DNA from: Pseudomonas sp. DG56-2
Lineage (GTDB): Bacteria; Pseudomonadota; Gammaproteobacteria; Pseudomonadales; Pseudomonadaceae
Length of the DNA: 64,000 nt
Direction: 5' to 3'
NCBI RefSeq assembly: GCF_004803755.1
Contig: NZ_CP032311.1
Coordinates: 246,501-310,500 of the forward strand
Positions 47,811-57,295 of the stretch are shown here, in pieces. A program made the translations under genes and the position numbers. Within the stretch, counting starts at the first letter, position 1; each line of letters starts with the position of its first letter. Under the pieces are notes generated by a model. The model was not told the DNA's origin. It saw only the letters and a list, made by a program, of their open reading frames with translations, and did no database searches.

Positions 47811-50717
47811 ATGCCACTCAGTACCTTGCTCCACCGCGCTAGCCAGCCTTGTCCCGATGTCAGCGAGCAACAAGCGCTGCAACTGTTGCAGGAACACTAT
47901 GGGTTGAGTGGCTCATTGCACTCGCTGGGCAGCCAGCAAGACCTGAACTTTCGTGTCGATAGCCCCCAAGGGCGCTATGTGCTGAAAATCTGCCACGGCG
48001 ATTATACCGTTGTTGAGCTTGAGGCCCAGCACGCGGCCCTGAGCTATCTGCACGAGCGCGGTCTGCCGGTGCCGGCGGTGATGCCAGCCAAGAGCGGTGC
48101 GCAGTTATTGACGCTCGATCAGGCCGGTCAGGCACTGCGCGTGCGTTTGCTCGACTACATAGAAGGTCAGTCACTCACCCGTCTTAAATTCATGCCGGCG
48201 CAGTTGATCGCCGAGCTTGGCGGGCTTTGCGCACGTATTGACCAGGCCTTGGCGGATTTCACCCATCCTGGGCTTGAACGTACGCTGCAATGGGACCCAC
48301 GGCACGCCATTGAGCTGATCGCGCACCTGTCGCCGGTACTCACCGAGGGCGCCCGCAAGGCGCAACTGCTGGCGGCCACCGACAAGGCGCAAAAACGCCT
48401 GCAGCCGCTGACCGGACAATTGCCCATGCAGGCGGTACACCTCGATATCACCGATGACAACGCGGTGTGGCAACGTGACGAGCAGCGCCAGTGGCAACTG
48501 CAAGGGGTTATCGATTTCGGCGACCTGGTGCACACCTGGCGGATTGCCGATCTGTCGGTAACCTGTGCGGCCCTGCTGCACCACGCTGAGGGTGATCCGC
48601 TGCGCATTCTGCCTGCCGTCCAGGCCTACCATGCGCTAAACCCGCTGACCGACGTCGAACTCAAGGCCCTTTGGCCAATGGTGGTCGCGCGCGCTGCCGT
48701 GCTAGTGCTCAGCAGCGAGCAGCAACTGAGTGTCGACCCGGACAACGCCTACATTCGCGACAACCTCAGCCACGAATGGGAAATATTCGAGGTCGCTACC
48801 AGCGTGCCGTTCGAATTGATGGAGGCTGCCATTGCGCAGGTAGCCGGTGGCGATCTGCCGGCCCTGGAACTGGGCGCGAGTGGTGAGCTGCTGCCCGGCT
48901 TGCAAGACAGCAGTGTCAGCGCGGTGGACCTGGGCGTGTTGAGCAGTCACTTTCAGGCAGGTAACTGGGAACAACCGGGCTTCGACCAGCAATTGCTGCG
49001 TGAGCAGGCGGGTGAAAATGGGGCCGCCTGCTCGCTTCACGGCCAATACCGCCTTTCGCAAACCCATATCGACAACCCGCAGGAACCCCGCACTTTCGCG
49101 TTGCACGTTGAGTTGCAGGCTCCGGTGAATGAAGTACAGGCGCCGTGGGCGGGGGTGTGGCTGGCGACCGACGATGGCCAGGGCTGCCTGCAAGGGGAGC
49201 AATGCAGTCTGTGGTTGCGGGGGCTGGTCGATGCACCTGAAACCGGAGCACAAATCAGTCAAGGGCAACACCTGGGTCGCAGTGACGGGCTCTTGAGTAT
49301 TCAGCTGTGCCGCGTGCCGGGCCTGTGCCCACCGCCATTCGTCGAGCCGTCGCGAGCGGCGGCTTGGAAAGCCTTGTGCCCGTCCCCTCAGGCGTTGCTG
49401 GGCTTTGCATGCGAGGCTGAGCCGCTGGTCGATGCGCAGCAATTGCTGGCGCGGCGCGATGCCAGCTTTGCCCGCTCGCAAAAGCATTACTACGAGCAAC
49501 CACCGCATATCGAACGTGGCTGGCGCAATTACCTGATCGACATGCAGGGACGCTCCTACCTGGACATGCTCAACAACGTTGCCGTACTCGGCCACGGTCA
49601 CCCGCGCATGGCCAGCGAGGCCGCACGTCAGTGGTCGCTGGTGAACACCAACTCACGCTTTCATTACGCCGCCATCGCCGAGTTCTCCGAGCGCTTGCTG
49701 GCGCTGGCGCCAGACTCGATGGACCGGGTATTCCTGGTCAACAGCGGCACCGAGGCCAACGACCTGGCGATTCGCCTGGCGTGGGCCTACAGCGGTGGGC
49801 GCGACATGCTCAGTGTGCTGGAGGCTTATCACGGCTGGTCGGTGGCCACCGATGCGATTTCGACGTCCATCGCTGACAACCCTTTGGCTTTAAGTACGCG
49901 TCCTGAATGGGTGCACCCGGTAATCGCGCCGAACACCTACCGCGGCGCCTATCGCGGGGATGACAGCACCGCCGACTATCTGCGCGATGTTGATGCGAAA
50001 CTTGAGGCCGTGGCAGCAGCGCAGCGCCAATTGGCCGGATTCATCTGCGAGCCGGTTTATGGCAATGCGGGGGGCATTTCCCTGCCTGCCGGTTACCTGG
50101 AGCAGGCCTACGCCAAAGTCCGTGCGGCCGGAGGGGTGTGCATTGCCGATGAAGTCCAGGTTGGCTACGGTCGCCTTGGCGAATACTTCTGGGGCTTTGA
50201 GCAACAGGGGGTGGTGCCGGACATCATCACCATGGCCAAGGGCATGGGTAACGGCCAACCATTGGGTGTGGTGATCACCCGTCGGGAAATCGCCGAGGCG
50301 CTTGAAGCGCAGGGGTACTTCTTCTCGTCTGCCGGTGGCAGCCCTGTCAGTTGCCGGATCGGCATCGCCGTACTTGATGTGATGGATGAGGAAGGCCTGT
50401 GGGACAACGCCCGTGACGTTGGCCGACACTTCAAGGCACGCTTGCAAGGGTTGGTCGATAAACATCCGTTAGCGGGTGCAGTCCATGGTTCAGGTTTTTA
50501 CCTGGGCCTGGAGCTGGTGCGCGACCGCACCACCCTGGAACCGGCCACTGAAGAAACCACCACCTTGTGCAACCGCCTGCGCGACCTGGGGATATTCATG
50601 CAGCCAACGGGGGACTTCTTGAACATTCTCAAGATCAAACCGCCGATGTGCACCACGCGCCAGAGCGTGGACTTCTTTGTCGACAGCATCGACAGGGTGC
50701 TGTCGGAAGCGCTCTAG
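47811..50717 (+). CDS. Fused aminoglycoside-phosphotransferase-like kinase and class III aminotransferase
   Basis: A 968-residue protein with GAGG before the ATG. Residues about 20-320 form an APH/choline-kinase-like domain with the catalytic loop VHLDITDDN (about 209-217) and DFGD (about 238). Residues about 380-540 are a beta-rich linker domain that resembles a decayed M23/biotinyl-type fold (ISQGQHLGRSDG). Residues about 560-968 are a class III aminotransferase with the PLP lysine K810 in MAKGMGNGQPLG. Related fusions are annotated as phosphotransferase/peptidase/aminotransferase proteins. The C-terminal part is similar in kind to ethanolamine-phosphate phospho-lyases, so phosphorylation of an amino alcohol followed by PLP chemistry is possible (inference). 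Confidence 0.85.
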   Translation: MPLSTLLHRASQPCPDVSEQQALQLLQEHYGLSGSLHSLGSQQDLNFRVDSPQGRYVLKICHGDYTVVELEAQHAALSYLHERGLPVPAVMPAKSGAQLLTLDQAGQALRVRLLDYIEGQSLTRLKFMPAQLIAELGGLCARIDQALADFTHPGLERTLQWDPRHAIELIAHLSPVLTEGARKAQLLAATDKAQKRLQPLTGQLPMQAVHLDITDDNAVWQRDEQRQWQLQGVIDFGDLVHTWRIADLSVTCAALLHHAEGDPLRILPAVQAYHALNPLTDVELKALWPMVVARAAVLVLSSEQQLSVDPDNAYIRDNLSHEWEIFEVATSVPFELMEAAIAQVAGGDLPALELGASGELLPGLQDSSVSAVDLGVLSSHFQAGNWEQPGFDQQLLREQAGENGAACSLHGQYRLSQTHIDNPQEPRTFALHVELQAPVNEVQAPWAGVWLATDDGQGCLQGEQCSLWLRGLVDAPETGAQISQGQHLGRSDGLLSIQLCRVPGLCPPPFVEPSRAAAWKALCPSPQALLGFACEAEPLVDAQQLLARRDASFARSQKHYYEQPPHIERGWRNYLIDMQGRSYLDMLNNVAVLGHGHPRMASEAARQWSLVNTNSRFHYAAIAEFSERLLALAPDSMDRVFLVNSGTEANDLAIRLAWAYSGGRDMLSVLEAYHGWSVATDAISTSIADNPLALSTRPEWVHPVIAPNTYRGAYRGDDSTADYLRDVDAKLEAVAAAQRQLAGFICEPVYGNAGGISLPAGYLEQAYAKVRAAGGVCIADEVQVGYGRLGEYFWGFEQQGVVPDIITMAKGMGNGQPLGVVITRREIAEALEAQGYFFSSAGGSPVSCRIGIAVLDVMDEEGLWDNARDVGRHFKARLQGLVDKHPLAGAVHGSGFYLGLELVRDRTTLEPATEETTTLCNRLRDLGIFMQPTGDFLNILKIKPPMCTTRQSVDFFVDSIDRVLSEAL

Positions 50718-50727
50718 CGCGCTGAAT

Positions 50728-50771
50728 AAAAGCCGGTTAATCCGATTGTTATCGGTTTAACCGGCTTTTTT
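50728..50771 (+). terminator. Rho-independent terminator after the aminotransferase fusion
   Basis: AAAAGCCGGTTAA and TTAACCGGCTTTT form a 13-bp stem, with an inner CCGAT-TGTT-ATCGG stem, ending in Ts. Confidence 0.93.
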
Positions 50772-50805
50772 GTGGCTGAATTTTTTGTTTGTGGGCTTTT
50801 AAAGT

Positions 50806-50817
50806 CGATATTTATCG
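50806..50817. promoter_or_regulatory. Short inverted repeat upstream of aguB
   Basis: CGATA-TT-TATCG lies in an AT-rich stretch about 85 bases before aguB and may be an operator or part of the promoter. P. aeruginosa controls agu genes with the TetR-type AguR; no such gene is seen here. Confidence 0.3.
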
Positions 50818-50901
50818 GATATAAACTTGTCCATCACCCCTGCACACAGTCATCGGTCGCCTGCATGGTCAGTCGGCCCAGTTATCCTCCGAGAGGTTTT
50901 C

Positions 50902-51780
50902 ATGAGCCGCACCGTTACCGTCGCCGCCACCCAGATGGCGTGCTCCTGGGATCGCCAGAGCAACCTGGCTACCGCTGAAAAGCTGGTCCGCGAAGCCGCC
51001 GCCAAAGGCGCGCAGATCATTCTTATCCAAGAACTGTTCGAAACCCCGTACTTCTGCCAGAAGCCGAACCCGGACTACCTGCAACTGGCAACGCCGGTGG
51101 AAACCAACGCCGCCATCGAACACTTCCAGGCACTGGCCAAGGAACTGCAGGTGGTACTGCCGATCAGCTTTTTCGAATTGGCTGGACGCGCACGTTTCAA
51201 CAGCATCGCGATCATCGACGCTGACGGCAGTAACTTGGGCGTGTACCGCAAGACGCACATCCCGGATGGCCCTGGCTATCACGAGAAGTACTACTTCAAC
51301 CCGGGCGATACCGGCTTCAAGGTCTGGCAGACTCGTTATGCCAAGATTGGCGTTGGCATCTGCTGGGACCAGTGGTTCCCGGAGTGCGCTCGCAGCATGG
51401 CGTTGCTGGGCGCTGAAGTGCTGTTCTACCCGACCGCAATCGGTAGCGAACCGCACGACAAGAGCATTTCCTCGCGTGACCATTGGCAGCGTGTGCAGCA
51501 AGGCCATGCCGGCGCCAACCTGATGCCGCTGGTTGCCAGCAACCGTATCGGCAAAGAAGAACAGGACGGCTACGACATCACCTTCTACGGCTCGTCGTTC
51601 ATTGCCAACCAGTTTGGCGAGAAAGTCGAAGCGCTCAACGAGACCGAAGAGGGCGTGCTGGTGCATACTTTCGACCTGGACAAACTGGAGCACATCCGCA
51701 GCGCCTGGGGTACTTTCCGTGACCGCCGTCCGAATCTGTACGGCCCGGTGAAAACCCTCGATGGCGCGCTGGAATCCTGA
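50902..51780 (+). CDS. aguB: N-carbamoylputrescine amidase
   Basis: Hydrolyses N-carbamoylputrescine to putrescine, carbon dioxide and ammonia. It has 292 residues from MSRTVTVAATQMACSWD, with GAGAGG upstream. The nitrilase-fold triad is E44 (IQELFETPYF), K117 (YRKTHIPDG) and C154 (GICWDQWFPE). It works directly after AguA, whose gene follows by 60 bases. Confidence 0.95.
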   Translation: MSRTVTVAATQMACSWDRQSNLATAEKLVREAAAKGAQIILIQELFETPYFCQKPNPDYLQLATPVETNAAIEHFQALAKELQVVLPISFFELAGRARFNSIAIIDADGSNLGVYRKTHIPDGPGYHEKYYFNPGDTGFKVWQTRYAKIGVGICWDQWFPECARSMALLGAEVLFYPTAIGSEPHDKSISSRDHWQRVQQGHAGANLMPLVASNRIGKEEQDGYDITFYGSSFIANQFGEKVEALNETEEGVLVHTFDLDKLEHIRSAWGTFRDRRPNLYGPVKTLDGALES

Positions 51781-51840
51781 TCATTCAATGACCTCGCCGC
51801 AGGCCCTGGTGGCTGCGGCGAACACTGCAAAGGTTTACTC

Positions 51841-52947
51841 ATGAAGACCCTGACCAGCACCCCACGCGCCGATGGCTTTTACATGCCCGCCGAATGGGCG
51901 CCGCAAACCCAGGTATGGATGGTCTGGCCCGAGCGCCCGGACAACTGGCGCCTGGGCGGCAAACCGGTACAGGCCGCACACGTGACGCTGGCTCAGGCCA
52001 TCGCCCGTTTCGAGCCGGTTACCGTTGCCGTTTCGGCCGCTCAATACGACAACGCGCGCGCGCGCCTGGATGCACCAAACATCCGTGTGGTTGAAATCAG
52101 CAACGACGATGCCTGGGTCCGGGACACCGGCCCGACCTTCGTTATCAACCACAGTGGTGAAGTACGTGGCGTTGACTGGGGCTTCAATGCCTGGGGTGGT
52201 TTCGAAGGTGGCCTGTACGCGCCGTGGAACCGTGATGAGCAAGTGGCCAGCAAGGTTCTGGAAATGGAACGCTGCCAGCGCTATCACACCGAAGGCTTTG
52301 TGCTGGAAGGCGGCTCGATCCACGTTGATGGTGAAGGCACCTTGATCACCACCGAAGAGTGCCTGCTCAACCACAACCGCAACCCGCACCTCAATCGCGA
52401 GCAGATCGAAGCGGTGCTGCGTGACCACCTGGCGGTGGACACCATCATTTGGTTGCCAGATGGTCTGTACAACGATGAAACCGATGGTCACGTCGACAAC
52501 TTCTGTTGTTACGTGCGTCCTGGCGAAGTGTTACTGGCCTGGACAGATGATCCGCAAGACCCCAACTACGCGCGCTGCCACGCCGCACTTGAGGTGCTGC
52601 AGAACAGCCGCGATGCCAAGGGACGTGCCTTTACCGTGCACAAAATGCCGATTCCGGGCCCACTGTTTGCCACTGAAGAAGAGTGTGCGGGCGTCGATCC
52701 GGTGGCGGGTAGCCAGGAGCGCAACCCTTCGGTGCGCCTGGCGGGATCCTACGTCAATTTCCTGATCGTCAACGGCGGCATCATTGCGCCGAGCTTCGAC
52801 GATCCGGCAGATGCCGAGGCTAGAGCGATCCTTGCTCGCGTCTTCCCTGATCATGAAATCGTGATGATCCCCGGACGCGAAATGCTCTTGGGCGGAGGCA
52901 ACATCCACTGCCTGACCCAACAGCAGCCGGCGCCTTCGAAAGGTTGA
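51841..52947 (+). CDS. aguA: Agmatine deiminase
   Basis: Converts agmatine to N-carbamoylputrescine and ammonia. It has 368 residues in the peptidyl-arginine-deiminase fold. The catalytic cysteine is C357 in [12 protein letters not shown], the same number as reported for P. aeruginosa Agu[14 protein letters not shown] and [22 protein letters not shown] are the other active-site segments. With AguB it turns arginine-derived agmatine into putrescine. Confidence 0.95.
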   Translation: MKTLTSTPRADGFYMPAEWAPQTQVWMVWPERPDNWRLGGKPVQAAHVTLAQAIARFEPVTVAVSAAQYDNARARLDAPNIRVVEISNDDAWVRDTGPTFVINHSGEVRGVDWGFNAWGGFEGGLYAPWNRDEQVASKVLEMERCQRYHTEGFVLEGGSIHVDGEGTLITTEECLLNHNRNPHLNREQIEAVLRDHLAVDTIIWLPDGLYNDETDGHVDNFCCYVRPGEVLLAWTDDPQDPNYARCHAALEVLQNSRDAKGRAFTVHKMPIPGPLFATEEECAGVDPVAGSQERNPSVRLAGSYVNFLIVNGGIIAPSFDDPADAEARAILARVFPDHEIVMIPGREMLLGGGNIHCLTQQQPAPSKG

Positions 52948-52964
52948 GGCATCGCTTATAAAAG

Positions 52965-52989
52965 AACCCGTCCTTGGACGGGTTTTTTT
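52965..52989 (+). terminator. Rho-independent terminator after aguA
   Basis: AACCCGTCC and GGACGGGTT pair around TT and are followed by Ts. Confidence 0.92.
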
Positions 52990-53130
52990 ATGCTTGTTCG
53001 ACAATCGGTGCGTGCGCTGGCACACCTCTTGTATTTGTTTTGCATTGTATTTCAAACAGATAGAGCAACCCTGTTCTGTCACAAAGTTTGCGTAGGTTAG
53101 CCGCTCACGGCCCAGGGAGTACGTGTCGAA

Positions 53131-53322
53131 ATGAATGCAGTAAGTGAGCCGGCTTCGCCCTCATCAGCAATGAATCATGAGTCGCTTCAGCGAGTGGCTC
53201 AATGGTTGAAACAAAATGGAAGAACCCGGGGCAGGAAGTCCGATCACCGTCGTACATTGTTGGCGCGTTATCCAACCGGCTTGATCACCGAAGCAGAGCT
53301 CGAAGCCCTGCTGGGCAATTGA
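53131..53322 (+). CDS. Small hypothetical protein
   Basis: A 63-residue frame with GGGAG about 12 bases before the ATG. The sequence is charged and helical (SLQRVAQWLKQNGRTRGRKSD, then ITEAELEALLGN), with no signal peptide or membrane segment. Codon use looks like the surrounding genes and it fills the gap between aguA and the receptor gene. I do not recognise the family; the basic helical start could bind nucleic acid, but this is speculation. Confidence 0.5.
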   Translation: MNAVSEPASPSSAMNHESLQRVAQWLKQNGRTRGRKSDHRRTLLARYPTGLITEAELEALLGN

Positions 53323-53337
53323 CCGACAAGCCGATCG

Positions 53338-53355
53338 GCGCGGGCTTGCCCGCGC
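53338..53355. terminator. GC-rich hairpin between small ORF and siderophore receptor
   Basis: GCGCGGGC and GCCCGCGC pair tightly and are followed on the plus strand by TTCTCTT. It resembles half of a P. putida REP element and may stop both convergent transcripts. Confidence 0.5.
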
Positions 53356-53360
53356 TTCTC

Positions 53361-55454
53361 TTAGAAACTGTAAGTGCCAGTAACCACCAGGCTGCGCGGA
53401 TCACCGAACTGGATCTGCGCGGCGCTGGTAGCTGAGCTGTAGTAGGTCTTGTCGGCGATGTTGTTCAACGCCGCGCGCACGTCCCAATCCTTGGTACGGA
53501 ACCCGGCCAAGGCGTCCCATCGACCGTAACCTGGCAACACCGCGGTGTTCTGGTTGTCGGCGAAGCGCTCACCCACCAGGGTCAGGCCGGTTTCGCCGTA
53601 CCAGCCCATTTCCGGCTTCCAGGTCAGAAACAGGCTGCCATTGCGCTTGGCGACGTTGCTCACGCGGTTGCCGTCCTGACCATTTTCATCCTTGACGATG
53701 GTGGCATCCTGAATGCCGATACCGCCACGAACATACCAGTTGCCAACGATGTTGCCGGTAGCCGTCAGCTCGACACCGCGCGAGCGCTGCAAGCCGGTAA
53801 GCAAGGTAACGTCCGGGATGTTCGGGTCGCTGGTGCGACGGTTGTAGAGCTCCAGTTCGTAAACCGCCAAGGTGGTGCTCAGGCGTTCGTCGAGCCAGTC
53901 GCTTTTAACCCCGACTTCTTTCTGCCGCGTTTCTTCCGGGCTGGTTTCGTTGGTGTTGCCGGCAGCGCCTGGGGTAATGCCGATCAAACCGCCGCCCACC
54001 GGCGAGAAAGTTTTGCTCCACGAGGCGTAGAAGGAGTGCTCCTTCCAGGGGGAATAGACCACGCCCACCCGTGGGCTGGTGCTATTGCTTTCCTGGTTCT
54101 CGGAAAGGTTCTTGATCTTGTTGGTGGTCTCTACTTCGAACTGATCGAAACGCACACCGGCGAGCACTTGCCACTGATCGTTCAGGCGCAGTTGGTCCTG
54201 GATGTACAGGCCACGGCTGTCGACCACGGTGTGGTTGTTGCTCGATAGCACCATTTGACCGTTGTACTGCAAGTTCCGGTCGGGGTTGTCGAGGTCTACG
54301 CCCGGTACTTTACCAGCGGCCTTGTAGAGCAGTGGATCGCGGCGTTGATTGCCGACCTCGATACCGGTCAACAAGGTGTGCTGCAAACCGAAGGTATCGA
54401 CGTTGCCTTCCAGCTCGATGGTGTTGAACAGGTTGCGTGTGTTCAAGTCTTGCTGCCAGCGCTGGCGGTTAACCTCGTTGGTTTTGGCGTCATAGCCTGT
54501 CTGGTAGGTGTTGTCGAAGTCGCTGTTGAGCTTGAACAGGCCCAGGGTATGGCGCACCTGCCAGTTCTCGCTGAGCTGGTAGTTAAGGCGCGAACGCAGC
54601 GACTGCGCCTTGTCATCGATGAAGTCGCGGTGGGTGTCGCCATAGGTGGTGCTGCGGCTGACATCGGCCGGGCGACCATTGACGCTTGGAATACCGCGAT
54701 CAGGTGTGCGGTTGTAGCGGCTGTACTCGTATTGCACCAGCCAGTTGAGGTCTGGGGTCAGTTGCCAGTTCATGGATGGCGCGAACAGTTGGCGGCTGCC
54801 GTCGATGCCATGGCGGAAACTGTTGTTGTCCTGATTGCCCATGTTCAGGCGCAGGCTGATGTTCTCCGATGGGTCTGCGCTGAGGTCGGCGTACAAGCTG
54901 CGCAAGTCTTCGCTGCCACCCTGGGCTTCGATGGACGAGCGACGACCGGCTTCGGGCATCTTGCTTACTCGGTTGACGATGCCGCCTTGACTGCCTCGTC
55001 CGTAAAGCACGGCAGCAGGGCCCTTGAGCACTTCGATACGTTCGATGTTGTGCAGGTCGCGCACGTACTGGCTGTCGTCGCGAATACCATCGAGGTAGAA
55101 GTCGTTACTGGCGTCGAAGCCGCGAATGCGCACGCTGTCGAAACGCGTGTCGGCACCATTGCTGACGTTGGGTATGCCGCCAAGTGCCTTGCCCAGATCA
55201 TTGGTGCCGTAGTCCAGTACATTGCTGGTCTTCACCGAATCGATGGCCTGAGGAACATACCGGGCCGGGGTGGACGTGCGCGTCGCTGTGCTGACCTCCT
55301 TGACCCGCGGATCATCGCGCTCGCGGTCGCTTTCAGCGGTAACCGATAACTCGGGAAGGGTGGTGCTGGTGGCCAGTGCAAATCCAGAAGAGAGAAACAG
55401 GGAGACACCCAGGGTCAAGGGTGCCAGACGGCAGGGGGCAGGCATTAAGTACAT
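53361..55454 (-). CDS. TonB-dependent ferric siderophore receptor
   Basis: Outer-membrane receptor, 697 residues, with a signal peptide ending near FALA (about residue 28); an alternative ATG lies three codons in. The plug domain follows (about 45-165: YVPQAIDSVKTSNVLDYGTN, YLDGIRDDSQYVRD, RIEVLKGPAAVLYGRGSQGG), then the 22-strand barrel ending in VVTGTYSF. It lacks the N-terminal signalling extension of FecA-type receptors, so it does not signal to a sigma factor. It belongs to the TonB siderophore receptor family (Fiu/FhuE-like); the ligand is unknown. A Fur-like box precedes it. Confidence 0.88.
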   Translation of the reverse strand: MYLMPAPCRLAPLTLGVSLFLSSGFALATSTTLPELSVTAESDRERDDPRVKEVSTATRTSTPARYVPQAIDSVKTSNVLDYGTNDLGKALGGIPNVSNGADTRFDSVRIRGFDASNDFYLDGIRDDSQYVRDLHNIERIEVLKGPAAVLYGRGSQGGIVNRVSKMPEAGRRSSIEAQGGSEDLRSLYADLSADPSENISLRLNMGNQDNNSFRHGIDGSRQLFAPSMNWQLTPDLNWLVQYEYSRYNRTPDRGIPSVNGRPADVSRSTTYGDTHRDFIDDKAQSLRSRLNYQLSENWQVRHTLGLFKLNSDFDNTYQTGYDAKTNEVNRQRWQQDLNTRNLFNTIELEGNVDTFGLQHTLLTGIEVGNQRRDPLLYKAAGKVPGVDLDNPDRNLQYNGQMVLSSNNHTVVDSRGLYIQDQLRLNDQWQVLAGVRFDQFEVETTNKIKNLSENQESNSTSPRVGVVYSPWKEHSFYASWSKTFSPVGGGLIGITPGAAGNTNETSPEETRQKEVGVKSDWLDERLSTTLAVYELELYNRRTSDPNIPDVTLLTGLQRSRGVELTATGNIVGNWYVRGGIGIQDATIVKDENGQDGNRVSNVAKRNGSLFLTWKPEMGWYGETGLTLVGERFADNQNTAVLPGYGRWDALAGFRTKDWDVRAALNNIADKTYYSSATSAAQIQFGDPRSLVVTGTYSF

Positions 55455-55506
55455 CCGCAGGGCTTGAGGGTATTAGACGAAAAGAGGGGTTGAAATTTTG
55501 CGCGAA

Positions 55507-55525
55507 TGATAATGCTTGCTATTTG
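55507..55525 (-). promoter_or_regulatory. Fur-box-like site before the siderophore receptor
   Basis: Read on the minus strand, GCAAATAGCAAGCATTATC matches 12 of 19 positions of the Fur consensus, with an intact CATTATC half. It lies about 53 bases before the receptor start, where iron-dependent repression would be expected. Confidence 0.6.
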
Positions 55526-55589
55526 CTTGTGTTAATTGTTTCTTTAAAGCTTGCAAGTATTTGTATTTCAAATTGTTTCTTGAGCGGGC

Positions 55590-55760
55590 CCCTGAACTGA
55601 CGCCATAATTGTGCTGCTCATTGGGGACTTCGTTTCCTCGGAGTGCGACGAATTGCGTCGATACTCGGAGTAGTTTCACGAAATTTTGACATGCTGATCC
55701 GCACACGGATAGGATTCGGTCAACGCCTGAAGGCCCATAGACCAAGAGTCCAGAATAAAA
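55590..55760 (+). ncRNA. Candidate small RNA or leader RNA upstream of second porin
   Basis: This stretch has no credible reading frame and ends in a strong plus-strand terminator (55763-55793), about 95 bases before the porin gene. The gene to the left is on the minus strand, so the terminator has no coding gene in front. Either a small RNA is made here or the porin mRNA has an attenuated leader. The 5' end is a guess. Confidence 0.3.
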
Positions 55761-55762
55761 GG

Positions 55763-55793
55763 CCCGTTGCGATCACTCGCAAGCGGGTTTTTT
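55763..55793 (+). terminator. Intrinsic terminator upstream of second porin
   Basis: CCCGTTGCGA pairs with TCGCAA-G-CGGG around loop TCAC (one bulged G) and is followed by TTTTTT. Confidence 0.75.
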
Positions 55794-55888
55794 ATTTTCT
55801 GACCCGCGAGCGTCAACCCACGCAGGGGGCGTGGTTTTTGGCGTAGGTCTCAGCGCGTATCCGACTAAGAAATAAGGAAAAGAATAAA

Positions 55889-57181
55889 ATGTTGAAAACC
55901 AGGATCAGCTTGATCGCGCTGGGGCTTATGGCCGCGACTCAAGCATCGGCCAATGACCAGGCCGCAGCTAAGGGCTTCATCGAAGACAGCAGCGCCAGTG
56001 TTCTGCTGCGCAACGCCTTCATCAACCGCGACAAAAAGCATGGCACCGACGACCAGAGTGAATGGGGTCAGGCTTTCATCGGCAAGTTCTCTTCCGGCTA
56101 CACCCAAGGCACCGTGGGTGTCGGTGTAGACGCTTTCGGTCTGTACGCTGTGCGTCTGGACGGCGGCAAAGGTCGCAACGGCGGCGCCGGTATCGACTTC
56201 TTCAAACCAGGCAATGGCGATACCCCAGCTGATCCGCAAAGCTCCCCACACAATCTTGCTCGTGGCGGCGCAGCGGTCAAATTCCGCGTCTCCAACACCG
56301 TACTGAAGTACGGCGACCAAATGCCGGAACTGCCAGTGCTGCAGTACGACGATGGCCGCCTGCTGCCAGAGAGCTACACCGGTACCCTGATCACCTCCAA
56401 GGAAATCAAGGGCCTGGAACTGAACGCCGGTCGCTTCACCCAGGAAGCACGTAAAAGTGCTGAAGGCCGTGACAGCGGTGGCCTGAAGTCGATCAACGTA
56501 TTCGGCGGTAGCTACAAGTTCACCGAGAACCTGTCCGCTTCCCTGTACGGTTCCGATGTAGAAGACGTATTGAAGAAGCAGTACCTGGGTGTCAACTTCG
56601 TTCAGCCGCTGGCAGACGATCAGTCTCTGACCCTGGACTTCAACGGCTACAAGACCAAGCTGGACCGCGATTTCGCCACTGACGACCGTCGCGACAACAC
56701 CATCTGGAGCCTGGCAGCCACTTACGCTTTCGGTCCGCACGCGCTGACCCTGGCGCACCAGCGCAGCACCGGTGACACCGGCTACAACTACGGTTTCTAC
56801 CAGAATGCTGGTGGTATCGGTGACGGTGGTTCGACCATCTACCTGGCCAACTCCTACTGGTCCGACTTCAACAACGAAGACGAGCGTTCGTGGCAGGTTG
56901 CCTACGACCTGGACTTCGGCGCCTTCGGCGTACCGGGTCTGACCTACCGTGTAGCCTACGTGCGTGGTGACAACATCAACACCCGCGGCTTCGGTGAAGG
57001 TACAGAGCGCGAAATCTTCAACCAGTTCAAGTACGTGGTTCAGGAAGGTCCAGCCAAAGATCTGTCGATCAAGCTGCGTAGCTCGTTCCTGCGTACTTCC
57101 GACAGCATGCGTGAAGCTGAACTCAACGACGACGGCAACGAAGTCCGCGTGTTCGTAGAGTACCCAATCAGCATCCTGTAA
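55889..57181 (+). CDS. OprD-family outer-membrane porin
   Basis: Outer-membrane channel, 430 residues. The signal peptide ends at ASA (about residue 22) and the mature part shows the family hallmark GFIEDSSASVLLRNAFINRDKK. Also typical: YTQGTVGVGVDAFGLYAVRLDGGKG, GYNYGFYQNAGGIGDGG and a terminal strand ending VEYPISIL. It belongs to the amino-acid/peptide-type (OccD-like) or OprQ/OprE group; the substrate is not determined. It has its own terminator and a long upstream leader. Confidence 0.87.
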   Translation: MLKTRISLIALGLMAATQASANDQAAAKGFIEDSSASVLLRNAFINRDKKHGTDDQSEWGQAFIGKFSSGYTQGTVGVGVDAFGLYAVRLDGGKGRNGGAGIDFFKPGNGDTPADPQSSPHNLARGGAAVKFRVSNTVLKYGDQMPELPVLQYDDGRLLPESYTGTLITSKEIKGLELNAGRFTQEARKSAEGRDSGGLKSINVFGGSYKFTENLSASLYGSDVEDVLKKQYLGVNFVQPLADDQSLTLDFNGYKTKLDRDFATDDRRDNTIWSLAATYAFGPHALTLAHQRSTGDTGYNYGFYQNAGGIGDGGSTIYLANSYWSDFNNEDERSWQVAYDLDFGAFGVPGLTYRVAYVRGDNINTRGFGEGTEREIFNQFKYVVQEGPAKDLSIKLRSSFLRTSDSMREAELNDDGNEVRVFVEYPISIL

Positions 57182-57198
57182 TTGCTGCTTGCGTCTCC

Positions 57199-57228
57199 AA
57201 CAACCCCGGCCTAGGCCGGGGTTGTTCA
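57199..57228. terminator. Terminator hairpin after second porin
   Basis: AACAACCCCGGCC and GGCCGGGGTTGTT form a perfect 13-bp stem around TA. The U-tract is short, but stem strength and position support termination. Confidence 0.8.
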
Positions 57229-57253
57229 TTCAAGCGTCACATTCACCGAAAGC

Positions 57254-57279
57254 TGTGGGAGCGGATCGATCCGCGAAGG
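57254..57279. repeat. REP-like palindromic element
   Basis: TGTGGGAGCGGATCGATCCG followed by CGAAGG is the P. putida-type REP palindrome, placed between two convergent genes. Confidence 0.7.
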
Positions 57280-57295
57280 ACTGTGCAGCAGTTCT

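Noticed and set aside
54255..55349. 364-codon plus-strand frame opposite the siderophore receptor
   Set aside because: Antisense of a receptor with clear plug and barrel motifs.
55473..55745. 90-codon minus-strand frame upstream of the siderophore receptor
   Set aside because: It covers the Fur-like box and promoter region and has atypical composition.
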